Source: Gracilaria domingensis (lineage: Eukaryota; Rhodophyta; Florideophyceae; Gracilariales; Gracilariaceae). Taken from it: a DNA stretch of 64,000 nucleotides. Shown in pieces: positions 1 to 10,363 of this stretch. The notes beneath the pieces are model-generated. The model did not search any database. It was not told where the DNA came from and saw only the letters and a program-made list of their open reading frames with translations. Location: assembly GCA_022539475.1 (NCBI GenBank), contig VCMS01000012.1, positions 496,001-560,000 of the forward strand. The letters are read 5' to 3'. Position 1 is the stretch's first letter. Each line of letters opens with the position of its first letter. Both the position numbers and the translations under genes were made by a program.

Positions 1-896
1 GCTCTGTTTGAGTTCTCGGGTGTTTCGCCTCCTTCAAGGATTTGACCCCGCACTTCATCGACTGAAAACTTTCCGGGACGGATTATGTGACCCAGATAAT
101 TGACCGATTCGGTGAAGAACTCGCACTTCTTGAGTTTTCCAATGTTATCCCTGCGTCAACGCAGTACTCTCATAACGTCCGCACTGGGTCAGATGATCAT
201 CCAGATTGTTGGAAAAAACACGATATCGTCGCAGAATACACCAAACAGTGGTCCATCTTAAATCGCGCCAGTAAGATATCGAGCGCACGCTGGAATGTAC
301 GGGTGCATTAGTTAACCAAAAAGGGCATTCTCCGGAAACGTATAGGCCTTGGATGGCATAACGAACGCCGTCTTATCCCGTCTTTCTCCTAATGGGAACC
401 TGCAGTAATCCCCAGTTAGCGTCAAGGGTGGTGAACACGTTCCGCGCTCCCAAGAGAATCGATATATTCGTCCATCCGAGGTATCGGATATACATCTTTC
501 CTGTCAAGCGGCATTCAACTTTCGGTATCGATACAATCTCCAGATCCATCCGTTTCGGACTAGCACTACTGGTGGCTTCCATAAAAGGGGGGAAAAAAAA
601 AATTTTTTGGGGGGAAAAAGCGGCTCAATAACGCCAGCCCCGCAAACTCTTTCAACTTCTTGAGACTTCTCTTCTCCGAGCCTTCGGTCGCGGCCGATAG
701 GGGTGTTGTGGCATCGGCCGAGTGTTCGGAAACAAGTCAATGCAATGCTCAGTTATTTCAAATCGTTATCCTAGAGTTCGTCCACATGGGGTGGAATTCC
801 CGCAGCATCTCGCGAGCTTCTTCCGATGGATTCCGAGTACATGCCCAAAATCAGCCTTCATCAATTCCTCACAGGATCCTTCAAATCACTTTGCCA
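1..896 (-). pseudogene. Gypsy element D, reverse transcriptase remnant
   Basis: Read on the minus strand, this stretch is a decayed Ty3/gypsy reverse transcriptase. About 373-450 still gives VFTTLDANWGLLQVP, the RT palm segment around the first catalytic Asp, and about 504-700 gives GVIEP followed by a broken PVVLV..W..YRYRKLNA block. These correspond to the same blocks of elements A and B in this window. The rest (1-370) aligns by position with the fingers/palm-to-connection part of element A (for instance the shared gctctgttt start) but is full of stops. A homopolymer-rich patch at 583-618 disrupts one conserved block. The element runs off the left edge and continues beyond the gap at 897-1783. 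It cannot encode an enzyme. Confidence 0.75.
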
Positions 897-1783
897 NNNN
901 NNNNNNNNNNNNNNNNNNNNNNNNNNNNNNNNNNNNNNNNNNNNNNNNNNNNNNNNNNNNNNNNNNNNNNNNNNNNNNNNNNNNNNNNNNNNNNNNNNNN
1001 NNNNNNNNNNNNNNNNNNNNNNNNNNNNNNNNNNNNNNNNNNNNNNNNNNNNNNNNNNNNNNNNNNNNNNNNNNNNNNNNNNNNNNNNNNNNNNNNNNNN
1101 NNNNNNNNNNNNNNNNNNNNNNNNNNNNNNNNNNNNNNNNNNNNNNNNNNNNNNNNNNNNNNNNNNNNNNNNNNNNNNNNNNNNNNNNNNNNNNNNNNNN
1201 NNNNNNNNNNNNNNNNNNNNNNNNNNNNNNNNNNNNNNNNNNNNNNNNNNNNNNNNNNNNNNNNNNNNNNNNNNNNNNNNNNNNNNNNNNNNNNNNNNNN
1301 NNNNNNNNNNNNNNNNNNNNNNNNNNNNNNNNNNNNNNNNNNNNNNNNNNNNNNNNNNNNNNNNNNNNNNNNNNNNNNNNNNNNNNNNNNNNNNNNNNNN
1401 NNNNNNNNNNNNNNNNNNNNNNNNNNNNNNNNNNNNNNNNNNNNNNNNNNNNNNNNNNNNNNNNNNNNNNNNNNNNNNNNNNNNNNNNNNNNNNNNNNNN
1501 NNNNNNNNNNNNNNNNNNNNNNNNNNNNNNNNNNNNNNNNNNNNNNNNNNNNNNNNNNNNNNNNNNNNNNNNNNNNNNNNNNNNNNNNNNNNNNNNNNNN
1601 NNNNNNNNNNNNNNNNNNNNNNNNNNNNNNNNNNNNNNNNNNNNNNNNNNNNNNNNNNNNNNNNNNNNNNNNNNNNNNNNNNNNNNNNNNNNNNNNNNNN
1701 NNNNNNNNNNNNNNNNNNNNNNNNNNNNNNNNNNNNNNNNNNNNNNNNNNNNNNNNNNNNNNNNNNNNNNNNNNNNNNNNNNN
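897..1783. other. Assembly gap (run of N)
   Basis: There are 887 consecutive N. Open frames that cross it are artefacts of N translation. By colinearity with element B the missing part should hold the end of protease and the start of the RT region of element D. The drawn gap length fits that expectation, although gap sizes can be nominal. Confidence 0.99.
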
Positions 1784-4432
1784 ATTAGCTTCTGTTGTCA
1801 AGTTTGGGCAGCTTCCTGTATTCCAGGACAGCTAATTGCCTAACACCATGATTGTGGAACAGGCCAAGGTCCGGCATACACCTTTATTCCTCATTAAGCC
1901 ATTACCAGGATTCTATATGGGCCACGCGAATTCGGACCAGCTACCCACGGCCGACGAAGAACACCACAGTGTTTCGAATCCACGTCAGTGGCAGCCATCT
2001 TCCTTTGTTAGGGATTCTTAACAGCCGGGGAGCTGAAGCGGAGGCACCGCCTCGGGCGTCTCAGCTTCGGCTCAGAAGACGCCCCTCCCGTTGGGGAGAC
2101 TCCCAAGTCTAGTTTTTCGCGAGCAGGACCAGCCTGTCGTGGCCCGATTTCCCGTCCTGCACCAACTTGATGAACGTTCGCGGGTTCAACTCGTCCTCCA
2201 TATTCTGGCCTACACAGGGGAAGACCGGCTTGATCGCTCATAGCAGTCCACCACTCAAATGAACTGCCATTGCGTGCTTTGCGCCTCGTATGAAGTTCTC
2301 GGCACCACGAGCTTGTCTTCGGGAGAGAATTTTCGAACTGAGCTATTTTCACCTTTCCCGCGAAGGGAGCGTACACTGCGTTGAGATATGCCTATTGGTA
2401 ACATTCATAACAGATAACTGGGCGTCGAATATCCTGTGACTCTATCCACACGACTCTCGCGTGTTATCCCTCCATCCTGGGCGAGTAAATCTCATGCCAC
2501 GACCTCCATAGGACATTGGCGCTGCCGGAACCCGGTGTTCCTTGCGCATAGAATGCGGCATCCAGTTTCCGAAACGGGACCAAGAGGTGACGGGAGTCAG
2601 AAGTACCCATAGAGTCGTTGCTACCGACGAGGTTAACGTTATCTGACCAGATTGCGAACCATTCCCGTCAACATGGGCAGAAGAATAATCGAATTCTTGC
2701 GGCGAAGAGGTACTCTTACGAGGTTTCTTCTAGCTGGATGATGCCTAGCTCGGAGCGTGTCACCTTCGGCTTGGCATTACTTACTTAATTCCAGTAGGTC
2801 CAAATTCTTCCTATTATCTCCGATGGTCGGGCGAACAAGTGCCCGATTTGGATCGCAACCCATCCACGAACAGGAACATCTCTCTCCAGAGGAATGTACA
2901 TTACCGCAGCGGTGGAAACCTTATTTCAGCGCGTTGAATAAGCTGTTTCCGTTTTTCCTTCTTTTTTCCTCCGACCCGTTGGCTTCGTATCCCTTAAGGC
3001 GGAACGTCGCCTTTTGGATGCATGAACCAGTAGCCATATGACCTTAGGGAGTAGTGTACCGCTCGGGCCAAAACATGTAACTCCCCTTCCGAGCTCTTGA
3101 CGATCCCGCGACGCGAATTAAAACTGATCTTTCTGCCAAAACCTTTGAGGTAATACGGAGGGCTACATAACGCCTGCCCGTCCGCTCATTCCGAGTATAT
3201 CGGGCTTCTTGGAACAAACCTTGCGAGGAAGTCCAGACCAGGAACCGGCGGTCCTCTCTGCAAACTCTCTCTTATTCAGAGAACGCCGAGTTTTCGGATG
3301 TAGTCCCGCGACCTTGTCGGTTCCCCTTTGCAGGTCCGAACTTCGGAAGTATCCTTAAGTCGATATAGCGATATAAAGCCAAACTTGCCGAACAGCGGAT
3401 TAGATGCTTCAATCTCCTTCAAGCCCCGGGTGCTTCTTCCCTTCTCCGGGTGCCGGATGCTCCCGAGAGCGCTAAAAAGTAGCCTGGAGCCGTGACTTCG
3501 ATGAACCGGGACGACCGACGTCGGCATCATCCGAGATCGGAGGACGGCCACCGAGGCACGAACTGTCCAACTACTTCCGGAAGTCGCGATCAACACATCC
3601 GAGTAATTACGGGAACCTTCCATAGACCGACTACCGCTTCTCCTAGGGATTGGCGACTAATTTCGTTCTCGAACGTATTCCGCCCGCGCCTTCTGCTTCC
3701 TCGTCCATCCGAATGGTGGCTTCGAGGTGTCCAAGCGCATGCCGGATCCGTTCCACGGCGGCCTTGAGTATCCTCTAGTACGCAGCGTTTTCCCCACATT
3801 AACCCTTGGGAGCCGAAGCACTCCATGAGTGAATCATCTCCTGTCTCAGGATACGCACCTCTCACGAGACGTCCTTATTAGGAGTTAAAACCTGTCGACG
3901 GAGTCCTCGACTGACTCAATTGAGAGGATATGTGGGCAGCGCTAGCAATACTAAGACGAGTGCCCAGATTTACTGTACTCCTGAGAGTCAAGTCTTTCCG
4001 CGCGCTGCTGGCCAGGAGGTGTCGCCACGACTAGGGAAACTTTACCTCTCAGCGTTGTGCTTACTGCCTGCGGAGGGGAGTTCTATAATCTCCCTGTCCA
4101 TCAACTGATGCATTCCGGTTCTCGGATTGTCGCGATACTTCCCGACCAGGACCGATATTCTCGACCCGGGTACCACCTGAACGCGCAGGGCATTCGCAGT
4201 AACACGATCTTCCTTTCGAGGACGTAGCTCGCGCTGGCATACTGCAGCTTGCCAACCGAACTCGGGCGCTATTACTGCGAACAAGTGCGAGGACTTCCAA
4301 ACTGCATCAAAAATAGGGGTGAAGATCTCGTATCACAACCAGGTGAACGGGCCGCGGACCTCAATCTCCCAAAAAGGGAATATCCAAGTGTTCCAGCAGA
4401 TTCCAAGCACACAAAAACCCATTATTGTTCTC
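1784..4432 (-). pseudogene. Gypsy element D, gag and gag-protease spacer remnant
   Basis: This is a minus-strand decayed gag, recognised by colinearity with element B. Near 3276-3425 the minus strand reads GLKEIEASNPLFGKFGF..YRLKD, matching GLKELKPTNPIYRKLLSYRY..LED of gag B. Near 1820-2080 the nucleotide sequence matches the spacer between gag and protease of element B (about 48650-48890), including GACGCCCGAGGCG and a TGGTGTTCTTCGTCGGCCGTGG block. Distances from primer-binding site to the gag block (about 1.0 kb) and from there to the spacer (about 1.43 kb) agree with element B. No continuous frame survives, and many stops and frameshifts are present. D is therefore an old relative of B rather than of A. 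Confidence 0.7.
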
Positions 4433-4436
4433 CACC

Positions 4437-4459
4437 GTTCTAGTCGGCCCGCAGGACCA
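4437..4459 (-). other. Primer-binding site of element D (degenerate)
   Basis: On the minus strand this starts TGG and ends CTAGAAC, resembling the primer-binding sites of elements A (13659-13677) and B (46314-46333), which share CGACCTAGAAG. It lies three bases from the inferred LTR end, the same spacing as in element B. Confidence 0.5.
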
Positions 4460-4462
4460 AAA

Positions 4463-5200
4463 TGTAGAGCAAAACCCTGCGCCTTGGCGCGATGGGGAAT
4501 CTCCACTAGGAATGTCCGTGTCCTACTCCCTGGAGAAATAAAACAGCGGCAGAACGCCTCTGTCCGTGCTCGAAGTCGCGAGACAAGCCGGGTGTAAGGA
4601 CCAGACGTGACTGGATATACCTACAGAGGTGAATGCAAAAGAACGTGTAAGCATCCAGAGATGAAGTGTGATCGAACCTTGGAGAGATGAAAAAGGGGAC
4701 CGCTGTCAACGGCGGGGAGCTCAGCGGTGCAACCCACCGGAGCGAAGCGACGGTACCAGTGCCAAGACCGGCGGAAACAGGTCCGATACGTAGCGACGCA
4801 CAAAAGCGTGCCAAAAAATACCGCAACACTGCGGGCGGAAAGCAATTACCTGAAAACCAGGTGAACGGGTGATTATTTACACAACAGTCACGAAAGTGAA
4901 CAACACAAAGATTACGACACACACAACAAGGGAGGTAGATATAACAAAGATTCAGAGATTGGCACAGATGCAAGCCTTCCTAAGTGACCCTGAGGGGTAG
5001 TAAGTGCCGAAACCAATTCGTGGTTACTCTCCGAGGGGAGTGGTAACCTTCCGTAGGCATGCTATCTACTATAGCCGATCCTGAACAGGACGCGACTCAG
5101 TTGTCCATTTACTCGCGCTTCTCGCCAGCTGTTCCGAGCGGTAGTTATTAGCCGCCGCCCGTACAGTCTGTCGCAGTTCCCTGGGCTTTCATCTCAGTTG
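4463..5200 (-). repeat. 5' LTR remnant of element D (far boundary uncertain)
   Basis: The plus strand starts TGTAGAGCAAAACC. This is close to TGTAGTGCAATGCC, the reverse complement of the LTR terminus of element B. The right boundary is set only by the B LTR length (about 740 bp). I could not find a matching terminal inverted repeat there, so the end is approximate. Open frames here on both strands look like chance. Confidence 0.45.
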
Positions 5201-5788
5201 GTAAGCAAAGAACTTCCCGCCCGTTCCAGTTCATGACTCCGCGTCAACTAACCGTAAACCAGCCGCGTCATCCCAGGTGCCTACACTAGTCATTCTGATA
5301 CGTTTCCCAGTAGAGAGCGCTGGACCTTTTCTCTCAGCTGGTGAAGAAAATTTTAATTTCAAGGCATCTTGCGGGCCTTAAGTTTTCAAAAACCTCGTTC
5401 GCCGTACGACACAACTCACTAAACTCGTCGATGCTCCGTTATAGTTCCATCCCGCCCGGTTGGTGACATAATTCCCCCCAACCATCTGAGACTCACTTTC
5501 ATTTATGAGCTCAATGAGAATCATATAATGACCCGTGCGCGGGCTATGCATTTGAAGGAATCTGGGAGCTCCGCGTTGCCGAGCGGGTCCGCAGGCCCGA
5601 CGCACACGTCTGGGATCGCAACTTTGGCCGGACAGGCCCCTCGGCGTCATCCAGAGGAACGCGGCCAGTAGTGAGGCGCAAGGAGGGCGACGACTCGTGC
5701 ATGCGCGTGTGGGGTACAGCCTTTTCCAGCCGAGTAGTTCCAGTCGGGGTTCGGGCTCTGCGTCGCAAGCACTGCGCGAGGTCATACC
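5201..5788. other. Spacer without recognisable gene
   Basis: GC-rich DNA between element D and the small RGG ORF. Overlapping open frames occur on both strands with Arg/Pro/Thr-rich translations and no recognisable motif. This is what GC-rich non-coding DNA yields. Confidence 0.5.
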
Positions 5789-5926
5789 ATGGTGGCGGCG
5801 TCTGGCGCAAGCAGTAGTCGTTGCCCCCGTGGCGGTCGTGGTTCTCGCGGCGGTCGCGGTGGTACGCCTGGGGTCCGTGGCGGCATCTCAAAGACGCTCC
5901 CCACACCTGGGAAGCGCATCCGGTAG
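5789..5926 (+). CDS. Small RGG-rich ORF, 45 aa, hypothetical
   Basis: The ORF starts at an ATG in good eukaryotic context (ACC before, G after) and ends with TAG at 5924. The product begins MVAASGASSSR and then carries CPRGGRGSRGGRGG, TPGVRGG and a basic end with GKRIR. RGG/RG repeats are typical of RNA-binding tails of fibrillarin, GAR1 and similar proteins, and also of some retroelement nucleocapsids. No folded domain is visible, and 45 residues could be chance in a GC-rich tract. It may equally be a decayed exon or the end of a gag. Treat it as a candidate only. Confidence 0.25.
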   Translation: MVAASGASSSRCPRGGRGSRGGRGGTPGVRGGISKTLPTPGKRIR

Positions 5927-7105
5927 CGGACTTGTTACCGCGCCCATACGGCGTCATTCAATAAAGATCAGTGTTTTTGTGGTGGCCATGATTGCATCTC
6001 CGAGCGGCACTTAGACTTCCGGAAACGGCCCATGGTGTGGGAAGCGGTAGCGCTCTCCGAGTGCACACAACTCCGCGGGCAACAACGCGGAGAGCACGCT
6101 CGCCGTCCGTGCGGTGTGTCGCGCGTGCCGGCAGGCGGCGCAATCCGAAAATTTCGGTATTAACCCCGGTCGGAGTGCATGCGCGCCACACGTTGTTGAG
6201 TAGCCGATTCAGTATACATTATTGCACGTAATGTCGTGCACGTGGAAGCCAAAAAATTTCTAAGTATTTGACCGTACGGAGAGTGCAAATCGGCCATTTT
6301 CAGCCCCTGAAACGCCGCCGTTCCGGAGATACGAGCCAAACACTGCATCGGCGTTTTTGAACCAGTACGGGCAGGCAATTTCCGCATCGATTTATTTGAT
6401 TCGCCTTGCAAGTAACCGTGCGCTGCGGCGTCGCGCGCTCGCCGTATACCGTCGTAGGGAGTATGCAGTGCGCTCGAATTGCGCAGCGCTGTACTCCGTG
6501 TACGCGTGGGTTCCAGCGCAGCTCCTTGTGCCGCTATTCCGTTCGTTACTTGAGCGTTAGAGAGACGGGGTGTCCCCGAACTTTGGCGTAGTTCCTGCCG
6601 ATCGGTGCTTGTTCAACGCAGGGCGTGTGGGTACACAGAGCCGTGCGGTGTTGCCACCGGGACCATATCTCCACGGAGGGGCGTTCAAGAAACGTCTACG
6701 GAGCCGTGCGGTGTGTCAAGCCCGGGAAGAGCGGGGGGAGACTATGTCAGTTCCCATACGGAGGACATACTACATAGTAAACCCGCGCGTTGACTCCACT
6801 CCTCCTGACGTCCGTGCCGTTCTGTAGTTTACAAAGTTAGCTCAGTAAGCGCCGTGCGGAATTGTCGAGAGTACCGAACATCCATTCGAAGTCGGTGCCA
6901 TCTGAAAACCTCGGTGCGGCTTCACGGCGTTCCTAGCAAGCCTAGGAGGGCATAACAAACCGTTCGGAGTTCTAGCCCCGTCCGGGGCGGGAAGAAACTC
7001 TGCCCAATTTCCGCGCGGGTTCCTTAATGGTTGAGGAGGTCCGTACGGTTGCTTGGACGAGACTAGTCTGTGCGTGAGATAGATGTTAGAATGTCAGTAG
7101 TTAGC
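5927..7105. other. Spacer with iterated CCGTGCGG motif
   Basis: There is no credible gene. The motif CCGTGCGG recurs at 6107, 6641, 6704 and 6852, with a GGTGCGG variant at 6913. The 6107 and 6704 copies share 14 bases (CCGTGCGGTGTGTC). The far-left LTR of element A is expected within the right half of this stretch, but I found no counterpart of the right LTR by eye. Confidence 0.5.
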
Positions 7106-7181
7106 CGAGATTCCCTCTCTTCCAGAGCGCTAACGCTCGGAGCTGCAAAAGAAAGAGAAGGCAGTGATCCCCCCTCCTGCA

Positions 7182-8456
7182 TTAAGGCGACTCCGTTCGG
7201 CTTACGCGCTTCCAGTATCGCGCAAGGAAGTGCTGCGGGATGTTTTCCGGCGGTTCCCAGGAGTCACCTGCAGCACCGTATCCATACCACCGCACGCGGT
7301 AAACCATTCCGTGCGGAGGATCGTCAGCAATCCCGTGAGCGAGAATTTTGTCGACGATCCCGGTAGTATCCGAGAGGTGTCCTGTAGAGTCAGAAGCTCC
7401 AGTGAGAGTGTTAGTCTGGTCCGAAACGGGCTCGTCAGCATCAGGGCCTTCCGGGTCGGCTTGTACGCCGCGCTGTCGTTCGGTTGTCACTGGTTGGGAC
7501 CGGTTCCGAGCGGGAGCCAGGGTGACACGGTCAATGCTGACAGCATCGTGTATACCGTCCACATCGATTGTCACCGTATCGTTCGTAGCGGAGACAACCT
7601 TGTAGGGCCCTGCTCTCTTTGGCAACAGCTTCCACGACGTACGCTTATGCTCTTCGAGAACGCCTCGGGTCGGAGTAGTCTTAGGACGGTCAAGGAAAAC
7701 TTCCTCTCCCGCAGTGAAACGTGGAGTCACCCGTACAGCTTTGTCGAAGTTCTCCTTATACCTGCGTTGTGCGTTTGTGAGACGGTTCCGCGCGGATTGA
7801 AGCGTAGCCTTTACAAGGCGTAGTGTGTAACGCTTCATCTGACCTGGGGTAGGTTGCGTCGGCGTAGCAGGATCCGTAGCGGAGCTTGGCTCGTTTAGAA
7901 CAACATTCGGCGGAACACGGGTTAGCGCCAAGTCGAATGGTGTGGTGCCCGTGCTTCGGTGAACCTGTAGATTGTATTCGTACGTAAGCGGTTGTACGTA
8001 TGCGTGCCAGTTCGACTGGTGATCCGCAACGTAATGTCGCAAGCGTTGTAGTAGCGTACGATTGAACCGCTCGGCCTGGCCATTCGTCTGCGGATGGTAT
8101 GCCGTTGTTGTGACGTGTTTTGTACCCAGCGAGCGACATACTTCCTCGAAGAACTTCGCGACGAATTGAGGGCCGTTATCGGTGAGTAGGTAGTTAGGGA
8201 TCCCGTACGGATAGACCCAGTTCTCCAGAAATCTTTTGGCCACAACTGGAGCAGTGGTAGACCGTAGCGGGATAGCTCTGCAGAGCTTCGTGAACCGGTC
8301 GGTGATCCCCAAAATGTATTCAGCCCCATTCACGGACTTCGGAAAAGGACCGACAATGTCCATAGCCACGAACTCGAGTGAGCCCGTTGCCGGAAGAGCT
8401 TCAGTCTTTTCTGAAAACGGTGTCGTGTGCCGCGGATAGCAGCGCACGAGCGGCAA
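7182..8456 (-). CDS. Element A integrase core, GPY/F module and chromodomain
   Basis: A 424-codon frame carries the catalytic half of a gypsy integrase. The DDE triad is visible as D33 (VAMDIVGP), D93 (LLTDNGPQF) and E129 (TNGQAERFNR). D93 to E129 has the standard 35-residue spacing. A GPY module lies near 283-285. A chromodomain covers about 366-418 (IVDKIL..., YRVRWYGYG, DSWEPPENIP). The frame overlaps the upstream RT-RNase H frame by 127 bp and enters through a single frame change near 8.4 kb, so the visible ATG is probably not the real start. Downstream lies only non-coding DNA. All three catalytic residues survive, so this is the best preserved integrase in the window. Confidence 0.85.
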   Translation of the reverse strand: MPLVRCYPRHTTPFSEKTEALPATGSLEFVAMDIVGPFPKSVNGAEYILGITDRFTKLCRAIPLRSTTAPVVAKRFLENWVYPYGIPNYLLTDNGPQFVAKFFEEVCRSLGTKHVTTTAYHPQTNGQAERFNRTLLQRLRHYVADHQSNWHAYVQPLTYEYNLQVHRSTGTTPFDLALTRVPPNVVLNEPSSATDPATPTQPTPGQMKRYTLRLVKATLQSARNRLTNAQRRYKENFDKAVRVTPRFTAGEEVFLDRPKTTPTRGVLEEHKRTSWKLLPKRAGPYKVVSATNDTVTIDVDGIHDAVSIDRVTLAPARNRSQPVTTERQRGVQADPEGPDADEPVSDQTNTLTGASDSTGHLSDTTGIVDKILAHGIADDPPHGMVYRVRWYGYGAAGDSWEPPENIPQHFLARYWKRVSRTESP

Positions 8457-10363
8457 TCTCGAACGGTTTGGTATACATCATGGGCCATCTGTGGCCAGTA
8501 GAAGTCCCTGCGGAGAGTGTTGTACATACGGGTTCCGCCCGGGTGTCCTTCCAAACGCGGATAGTGCGATAGATAGAGCACGCGCGGAACAAGGGAGCGA
8601 GGCACTACCTTCTGTAGTGCTCCGTCCAGGGGGGAGTGGCGATTAAGTACTCCGTGGCGGTTAACGTCGAAGAGGGTAATGCCGTTACCCACTTCTTTCC
8701 GTACAGACTTGCAGTACTCATCCTCAGCCTGAGCTCGAATGAGCTCTTCCAGAGTAACCAGTTGGACTTCCGTTTCCTCTTCTACAATAGCCATAACCTC
8801 CGGGCATCCGATCGGTGCGCTCTCGTCGCACCAGTCAATAGCGACGTCCTTCAAGACCTCGCCGTCAACTAAGAAGTCTGCTATCGGGTCTTTGTCATCT
8901 TCTGCTCGGTCCTCAACCAAGAGGCAGGGAACCTCTTCGTCAAGAGGTGTCTGGTCCTCTCCGTCCGTTTGGATGCGTGATAGCGCATCGGGGGCCCGGT
9001 TTTTTATGCCCGGTCGGTGTACGATATCGAAGTCGTACTCCATCAGACGGAGTCGCCAGCGAGCGAGCCGTCCAGAGGCGTCCGCCAGGTTGAGTATCCA
9101 CCTCAGCGCATGGTGATCTTTTCGGAGGGTGAACCTGCCCATCTCCAGGTACGGTCGAAGGTGCAGTATTGCCCACAATACAGCGAGGCATTCCCGTTCG
9201 GTTGTAGAGTAAGCCCGTTCGGCTTTCGTCAATGAGCGACTCCAGTATCCGATTGGGAGAAGATCACCGTCCGGTTGCTTCTGTAACAAGACGCATCCGA
9301 CTTGTTTGTCGCAATCGTCGGTATCCAGAACGTACGGCATATCCGGGCGTGGAATAGCCAGGATAGGAGGCCGTATTAGCCGGCTGCGGAGCTCATCAAA
9401 TGCTTCATATTCCGTATCGTTCAGTGTCTCGAAGTTGACCGGTTGGCTTTTCTCGAGTTTGCGGTTCAGAGGACCCGCAATTCGGGCACAGTTCTGCACG
9501 AAGCGTCGGAAGACGTTGCAGAGTCCCAAGAACGACCGGAGCTCTGTTTGGTTGGTGGGTGGTTTAGCCGCATGGATAGCATCTTGAGTCTTCGTAGAGA
9601 CCTGTAGCTTTCCTGGACGGATAACGGGGCCCAAGTAATCTACAGTACCACTAAAGAAGTAGCACTTATCCAGACGTAGAGTTATTCCAGCCGATCGGAG
9701 GAGTGATAAGATAGTCCGAACATGGTCGTAATGTTCAGCGACCGTACGGGAGTAGATGATAACGTCGTCGAGATAGACCAACGCGTACTGCCATTTCACA
9801 CGACACAGTATGATATCCAGCGCTCTCCAAAAAGTCGCTGGTGCGTTCTTCAACCCGAACGGCATTCGGGTATACCGATACAGTCCCATGTGGGAGGTAA
9901 ACGTCGTCTTATTCCGGTCGGCTTCATCCACTTCGGTTTGCCAATATCCGCTGTTGGCATCCACGGTGGAGAATATCTTCGCGTCCCCCAGTGAATCGAT
10001 ACACTCTTTCATTCTCGGTAACGGATAAGTGTCCCGAACGGTAACTGCGTTAAGACGGCGGTAATCCACACAGAAGCGGAGGCTGCCGTCTTTCTTTTGA
10101 GCGAACACGACCGGGCTAGCCCACTCGGCCGATGAGGGCTCAACTACACCCATCTCCAGCTGCTTGCTGACCTCCTTGCGTTCAAGTTCGCGACGTGCAG
10201 GACCCGCTCGGTATGGCATCTGGTAGATAGGTTTCGTACCAGGTTCCAATTGGATGCGGTGCTTCGCGGCATCGATACGGCCTAAGTGGCCGTCCCACAT
10301 ATCTTGAAACGGTCTGAGCAGCTCGATAACCTTATCCTGTTCGGATCGGAACTCGGAAGACAA
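8330..10363 (-). CDS. Element A reverse transcriptase, RNase H and integrase zinc domain
   Basis: A 677-codon pol frame. RT has the gypsy signature blocks: ASPVVFAQKKDGSLRFCVDYRRLN at about 82-105, STVDANSGYWQ near 132-142, MPFGLKNAPATF, and the catalytic YLDD at 197-200 (9764-9775). RNase H follows at about 346-462 with DTDDCDKQVGC, the TTERECLAVLWA block and KDHHALRW (Lys where TDH is usual). The integrase zinc domain follows (H, H, then CRSC) at about 590-645. After that the frame runs out in a different phase from the integrase core ORF. The enzyme copies element RNA to DNA in cytoplasmic particles. The start overlaps the protease frame by 82 bp, which fits one polyprotein interrupted by frameshifts. 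Confidence 0.88.
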   Translation of the reverse strand: MSSEFRSEQDKVIELLRPFQDMWDGHLGRIDAAKHRIQLEPGTKPIYQMPYRAGPARRELERKEVSKQLEMGVVEPSSAEWASPVVFAQKKDGSLRFCVDYRRLNAVTVRDTYPLPRMKECIDSLGDAKIFSTVDANSGYWQTEVDEADRNKTTFTSHMGLYRYTRMPFGLKNAPATFWRALDIILCRVKWQYALVYLDDVIIYSRTVAEHYDHVRTILSLLRSAGITLRLDKCYFFSGTVDYLGPVIRPGKLQVSTKTQDAIHAAKPPTNQTELRSFLGLCNVFRRFVQNCARIAGPLNRKLEKSQPVNFETLNDTEYEAFDELRSRLIRPPILAIPRPDMPYVLDTDDCDKQVGCVLLQKQPDGDLLPIGYWSRSLTKAERAYSTTERECLAVLWAILHLRPYLEMGRFTLRKDHHALRWILNLADASGRLARWRLRLMEYDFDIVHRPGIKNRAPDALSRIQTDGEDQTPLDEEVPCLLVEDRAEDDKDPIADFLVDGEVLKDVAIDWCDESAPIGCPEVMAIVEEETEVQLVTLEELIRAQAEDEYCKSVRKEVGNGITLFDVNRHGVLNRHSPLDGALQKVVPRSLVPRVLYLSHYPRLEGHPGGTRMYNTLRRDFYWPQMAHDVYQTVRDCRSCAAIRGTRHRFQKRLKLFRQRAHSSSWLWTLSVLFRSP

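Noticed and set aside
660-1843. Long open frames of 300-390 codons crossing 897-1783
   Set aside because: They consist almost entirely of N translated as X; the real flanks are too short to support a gene.
4337-4869. 15-bp direct repeat AACCAGGTGAACGGG at 4337 and 4855, resembling a long target-site duplication
   Set aside because: About two chance 15-mer pairs are expected in 64 kb, and the interval is better explained by the primer-binding site and LTR of element D.
4506-4973. 155-codon minus-strand frame
   Set aside because: Lies within the inferred LTR of element D, Cys/Leu-rich with no motif; probably chance.
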